A DNA stretch of 42,080 nucleotides from an uncultured Dolosicoccus sp. (GTDB taxonomy: Bacteria > Bacillota > Bacilli > Lactobacillales > Aerococcaceae): assembly GCA_945278685.1 (NCBI GenBank), contig CALYPW010000003.1, positions 1 to 42,080 on the forward strand. The letters run 5' to 3'. Position 1 is the first letter of the stretch. Every line of letters starts with the position of its first letter. Positions 37,984 through 42,080 of this stretch are shown here, piece by piece. The notes below the pieces were generated by a model. That model was not told where the DNA came from. It searched no databases and saw nothing but the letters and a program-made list of their open reading frames with translations. The position numbers and the translations under genes were made by a program.

Positions 37984-39860
37984 TTTTTATTCTTTCCTTT
38001 GTGTCTTTGATGACAGTCGTTTGCGAACTTTATGAGTTCTTTCTTTAAATCTTTATCAAGAACTTCCTTCAAATGATCCATAAAATGTTTCGTTTCTTCT
38101 AATGGTCTTTCCAAGACATGGCCCAAGAATATCTTGTCATGAATCTTTCCTTCAACCATCTCATCGGAAGTTATTAATTCTTCATAGAGTTTTTCACCCG
38201 GACGGATGCCCGTTTCAACAATCTTAATCTCTTCGGTCGTGTGACCGCTAAGAAGAATCATCTTTTCAGCCAAATCATAGATTCTGACAGGATCTCCCAT
38301 GTCTAAGACGAAGACTTCTCCACCTTTTGCGTGGGCACCTGCGTAGATGACCAAGCGACTTGCTTCTGGAATGGTCATGAAATATCGGGTCATTCTAAAG
38401 TCAGTCACCGTGACGGGACCGCCATTAGCGATTTGTTCTTGGAAAACCGGAATGACACTCCCACGACTTCCGAGGACGTTTCCAAAACGAACAGCCGTGT
38501 ATTTCGAATCACTGACGGCATTCATACCTGTCACCAACAATTCAGCCACACGCTTGGTCGCCCCCATGACATTGGGAGGATTCACAGCTTTGTCTGTGGA
38601 AATCATGACCATTTTATCAACGCCTGCTTCATCCACTGCTTTGGCTACGTTATATGTACCATAAATATTGTTATTGACTGCCTCCCGTGCATTCCCCTCC
38701 ATTAAAGGAACGTGTTTATGAGCGGCTGCATGGTACACGATATCCGGCCGCTCTGCTTTGAAGACTTCTAGTAAACGGTCATAATTTTGAATGTCTGCAA
38801 TAATCGGAATGTATTGGACCGTATTACAACGATTTTTGTGCAATTCTTGTTGAATGAGATAAATAGAATTCTCCCCATGCCCCAACAATACTACCTTGCG
38901 TGGATTATATGCCGAAACTTGGCGTACCAGTTCCGAACCAATAGATCCTCCAGCACCAGTGATCAGGATATTTTTACCCTCTAGTTCCTCACGAACCTTT
39001 TGATCGTCCAAAGAGATTTCTTGTCTACCTAACAAATCAACGATGTCGATTTTTTTGACGTCTTGAAAATAAGGCTCTCCTAAGACAAGCTCTTCTATTG
39101 CAGGCATTTGATAGACCTCGGCATTCGTTCCTTTCGTTAGCTCCAGAATGTATTCAAGTTTTTGACTGGATAATGACGGAATCGCAATGACCACTTCATC
39201 AATTTCTTTCTCAGGAATCAGGCGTTCCAATTGGTCCAGCGGTCCTAGTACCGGAATGCCGTTGATGTTTGTGCCCTCTTTCCTCGAATCATCGTCAAGA
39301 AAAGCAATAATTTCCTTGCCTTTTGAATCTCTTAAATGATTTTCCATAAAAATGGAACCGCCGTCCCCCGCACCGAGCACGACGACGCGTTTCTTCTGTG
39401 AGTAGTTGCCGGACACGCGATGTTTTGAGACATAAGATAACTGCCAAATAATTCGAGATAATACGATCAAAGCACTAGTCCCAAGTGCTGCAAGCACAGT
39501 AAAACGCATCGGGAACACATCCAATATCATTCTACAAAGCAAACCCGAAACAACTGAACTTCCAAAAGAAATTAATCCTAGTTTTAATAAGTCAGCCATA
39601 CTTAAATAACGCGTGATACGCTTTGAAAGACCCGCGAGCTTAGTTGAAACGCAATAGATAACGAAGGACAAAGTAGTAAAGACAAGATAGTAATGATACT
39701 CGGGACGAATAATATCAATAAACGCGATATAGGCGGTGATTGACGCCAAACAATAAGCCATGAGATCGATAAGAGACCATAAAGTCTGACGCTGGCCCGC
39801 CGATAATTTCATGATGAAACTGACCAGTATATGTGTGAAAGATAGCTGATTTTCTTCCAT
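37980..39860 (-). CDS. Membrane-bound UDP-sugar 4,6-dehydratase (CapD/WbpM/PglF type)
   Basis: N-terminal TM segments; two Rossmann motifs (VVVLGAGDGGS, ILITGAGGSIGSELVRQ); STDKAVNPPNVMGATKR, with Met in place of the usual SDR Tyr. Confidence 0.93.
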   Translation of the reverse strand: MEENQLSFTHILVSFIMKLSAGQRQTLWSLIDLMAYCLASITAYIAFIDIIRPEYHYYLVFTTLSFVIYCVSTKLAGLSKRITRYLSMADLLKLGLISFGSSVVSGLLCRMILDVFPMRFTVLAALGTSALIVLSRIIWQLSYVSKHRVSGNYSQKKRVVVLGAGDGGSIFMENHLRDSKGKEIIAFLDDDSRKEGTNINGIPVLGPLDQLERLIPEKEIDEVVIAIPSLSSQKLEYILELTKGTNAEVYQMPAIEELVLGEPYFQDVKKIDIVDLLGRQEISLDDQKVREELEGKNILITGAGGSIGSELVRQVSAYNPRKVVLLGHGENSIYLIQQELHKNRCNTVQYIPIIADIQNYDRLLEVFKAERPDIVYHAAAHKHVPLMEGNAREAVNNNIYGTYNVAKAVDEAGVDKMVMISTDKAVNPPNVMGATKRVAELLVTGMNAVSDSKYTAVRFGNVLGSRGSVIPVFQEQIANGGPVTVTDFRMTRYFMTIPEASRLVIYAGAHAKGGEVFVLDMGDPVRIYDLAEKMILLSGHTTEEIKIVETGIRPGEKLYEELITSDEMVEGKIHDKIFLGHVLERPLEETKHFMDHLKEVLDKDLKKELIKFANDCHQRHKGKNKK

Positions 39861-39961
39861 GTTATCCCTTCTTCATTAATTTATTATTATCTTCATCATT
39901 TTACCACATTTACAAATGGAGTATACCTCAATGTTGAAATACATAAATTAAGTCATAGCGC

Positions 39962-40579
39962 TTACTCGTCTAGAGTCGGCTCATAATGATAAACAATAAA
40001 TTTCTTTTTGTTTTGATCTTCCCATGGCAATCGAATCGTTTGAACCCGTCTAAAAGGTGTCTGGTTTTCCATGTATTGCTGGAAATCATCTTCAGGATAA
40101 TACAAAATTACATCGGCGGGTCTCGGCACATTTTCTAAGGACTTCACAATGTTTTTAATAACACTTCTAAAGATCGCTGTGGAAAAAGGGTTGAAGAAAT
40201 AAAAAATGTTTTCTTCTGGACGAATTTGATATTTCTGGGCATAACCAAATTCGAAATAGAGATTAGAAAATTGCAAAGATTTTCCTTTTAAATAATGTTG
40301 CTCATTGATGATTAATTCATCAAATGTCTGTTCATGGAGTTCCACACCTGTCACAGGAATTCCGAATCGGTCGTTGACATAAAAAGATGTTCGTCCCCGC
40401 CCAGCACCAAAATCAACCATGACATCGTGGTCGTCGACTTGATAGTGTTTGAATAGTTCATCCAGGGCTTTATAAGGTGTAGATTCCGCTCGATTGTAGT
40501 GCTTGGCCTTATCGCCCGTCCAATCTCTTAATCCTGTCGTGCTGATCTTCAGTTGAATGTCTCTTTCTTTGTCTTCCAC
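39962..40579 (-). CDS. Class I SAM-dependent methyltransferase
   Basis: MVDFGAGRGRTSFYVNDRFGIPVTGVEL motif I region. Confidence 0.75.
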   Translation of the reverse strand: MEDKERDIQLKISTTGLRDWTGDKAKHYNRAESTPYKALDELFKHYQVDDHDVMVDFGAGRGRTSFYVNDRFGIPVTGVELHEQTFDELIINEQHYLKGKSLQFSNLYFEFGYAQKYQIRPEENIFYFFNPFSTAIFRSVIKNIVKSLENVPRPADVILYYPEDDFQQYMENQTPFRRVQTIRLPWEDQNKKKFIVYHYEPTLDE

Positions 40580-40616
40580 TATTAAACTCCTTTACTTGGA
40601 ATTGAAAGTAAAATAA

Positions 40617-40640
40617 AAGCACCAGCCTAGGCTGGTGCTT
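40617..40640 (-). terminator. Terminator of rplM-rpsI
   Basis: Perfect AAGCACCAGCC TA GGCTGGTGCTT followed by TTATTTTA on the minus strand. Confidence 0.8.
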
Positions 40641-40671
40641 AATTGATAATCGGCAAAGTAAATCGTAACGA

Positions 40672-41064
40672 TTAACGTTTTGAGAATTGTCCCTTTTTAC
40701 GGGCTTTACGACGTCCTGGCTTCTTACGTTCTGTCATACGTGGGTCACGTGTTAATAGACCAGCTGACTTTAATGATGAACGGAAGTTCGGATCAACCTT
40801 CTCTAAGGCACGAGCAATTCCGTGACGGATAGCTCCAGATTGTCCGCTGAATCCTCCACCTTGAACGTTTACGATGACATCATAAGCGCCTTCGGTTTCT
40901 GTTGCAACAAAAGGTTGCTTCATCACTTCATGTAAGTGAGGGAATGGGATGTATTCTTCCAACGTTTTACCGTTGATATTGAACACACCTGTTCCTGGAA
41001 CTAAACGAACACGCGCTGATGAGTTTTTACGACGACCAGTACCTAAGTATTGTGCTGTAGCCAA
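40672..41064 (-). CDS. rpsI: 30S ribosomal protein S9
   Basis: [57 protein letters not shown]. Confidence 0.98.
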   Translation of the reverse strand: MATAQYLGTGRRKNSSARVRLVPGTGVFNINGKTLEEYIPFPHLHEVMKQPFVATETEGAYDVIVNVQGGGFSGQSGAIRHGIARALEKVDPNFRSSLKSAGLLTRDPRMTERKKPGRRKARKKGQFSKR

Positions 41065-41077
41065 TATGATTCCCTCC

Positions 41078-41521
41078 TTAAATTAATGTTTGAATGTCTA
41101 ACGCTTTAGGTTGTTGTGCGGCATGGTTATGCTCTGCACCACCGTAAACATGTAATTTTGTAAATTGTTTACGACCTAAACGGTTATTTGGCAACATGTT
41201 CTTGACGGAGTTCTCGATTAAACGAGGTGAGTTATGCTCACGTAAGTCTCCAGCCGAGACAGACTTTAGTCCACCCATGTATCCTGAATGACGGTGATAG
41301 TACTTGTCATTTGCTTTGTTACCCGTTAAAACGACTTTGTCTGCGTTGATAACCACTACAAAATCCCCTGTATCCACATGAGGTGTGTAGGTTGGTTTAT
41401 TTTTTCCACGTAAAATTGATGCTACGACTGTTGATAGACGTCCTAAAGGAATGTCTGTGGCATCGACGAGCACCCAGTTACGTTCAACTTCATTTTTCTT
41501 AGCCATGTATGTTGTACGCAC
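41078..41521 (-). CDS. rplM: 50S ribosomal protein L13
   Basis: [62 protein letters not shown]. Confidence 0.98.
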   Translation of the reverse strand: MRTTYMAKKNEVERNWVLVDATDIPLGRLSTVVASILRGKNKPTYTPHVDTGDFVVVINADKVVLTGNKANDKYYHRHSGYMGGLKSVSAGDLREHNSPRLIENSVKNMLPNNRLGRKQFTKLHVYGGAEHNHAAQQPKALDIQTLI

Positions 41522-41539
41522 GATGTTTCCTCCAAATTA

Positions 41540-41600
41540 ATAATCATTGTTGCTGCTACTTCTGAGTTCCGGGGCTCATCAGTGGGGCAAACAATACCGT
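41540..41600 (-). promoter_or_regulatory. Structured 5' leader of rplM (candidate L13 leader element)
   Basis: Minus strand ATTGTTTGC..GCAgcAACAAT long stem enclosing TGAG-CCCCGGAA-CTCA hairpin, directly upstream of the rplM RBS. Confidence 0.55.
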
Positions 41601-41695
41601 CACTAAATATACCCAATTCCACCGAGCGTGTCAAGCCTGCACCTCAAATCTTTAGCTTTTTTGTAAAAACAAGTATTTGAGGGTTCGACGCATCA

Positions 41696-41738
41696 AAAGA
41701 GCGAACACCTTCTCTTTCGTCTCGACCATTCGCTCTTT
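41696..41738 (-). terminator. Terminator of the nucleotide-sugar dehydrogenase gene
   Basis: AAAGAGCGAA / TTCGCTCTTT arms, T run on the minus strand. Confidence 0.6.
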
Positions 41739-41754
41739 CTATCTTTTAAACTAT

Positions 41755-42080
41755 TTATAGTCGCCAGAAGATGTAACCTTGCTCTTTCAAAGACTCTTTG
41801 TCCAGAATGCTCTTCACATCAATAAGAATACGTTGTTCTTTGGGAAGATCTTGTCGAAACAGCCCATCGATGTCTTCCAAATTAAGTGCTTTAAACTCAT
41901 CATGGGCCACTGCAAAGACCACACAATCTGCATCTTGGATCTGGTCCAAACTCTGCAACTCCAATTGATAGGTCTCACGAACTTCCTCTACTTGTGCCCA
42001 GGGGTCTACAATTGCTGGTTCGATGTCATACTCACGTAAACGATCCACAATATCAACAACGCGAGAATTGCGCACGTCTG
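41755..42080 (-). CDS. C-terminal part of a UDP-sugar 6-dehydrogenase (UDP-GlcNAc/ManNAc dehydrogenase type), continuing beyond the window
   Basis: RNSRVVDIVDRLREYDIEPAIVDPWAQVEEVRETYQLEL..DADCVVFAVAHDEFKAL..ILIDVKSILDKE..YIFWRL; frame stays open through the window end. Confidence 0.85.
   Translation of the reverse strand, partial: DVRNSRVVDIVDRLREYDIEPAIVDPWAQVEEVRETYQLELQSLDQIQDADCVVFAVAHDEFKALNLEDIDGLFRQDLPKEQRILIDVKSILDKESLKEQGYIFWRL

Noticed and set aside
38331-38705. Plus-strand 124-aa and 105-aa ORFs inside the capD-like gene
   Set aside because: Antisense shadow ORFs of a conserved coding region without domain support.

Overview
The window is a low-GC Firmicutes chromosome segment, probably from a lactic-acid-bacterium relative (inferred from protein similarity by eye). 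Nearly all coding is on the minus strand. From left to right it holds: lplA; nrdD with a NrdR-type operator; a coaBC-ecsA-ecsB unit; a secreted PepSY-like protein; a plus-strand pxpA/NRAMP/pxpB/pxpC 5-oxoproline operon; a 3' remnant of a CitMHS transporter; three tandem paralogous alpha/beta hydrolases; an OpuC-type osmolyte ABC operon; an aldo/keto reductase and a cysteine hydrolase; a truncated GNAT; ecfA1-ecfA2-ecfT-truA; a decayed GW-repeat/CHAP wall hydrolase with a second orphan copy of its signal-peptide region; a ~14 kb Wzx/Wzy-type surface polysaccharide locus; a SAM methyltransferase; rplM-rpsI with a structured leader; and the 3' end of a UDP-sugar dehydrogenase running off the window. 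I found no CRISPR array, tRNA, rRNA or transposase. The items most worth follow-up are (a) the polysaccharide locus, whose gene content suggests a possibly zwitterionic repeat unit (4-amino-6-deoxy sugar initiation plus a glycerol-phosphate-type transferase), (b) the multiply lesioned GW/CHAP gene flanked by a duplicated signal-peptide segment, (c) the split of the usual ecf-truA-rplM-rpsI order with a truncated GNAT at the junction, and (d) a palindrome filling a 19-bp promoter spacer at lplA. I did not find a clearly new multi-gene system that I can defend. All calls come from reading the sequence and translations; no searches were run.
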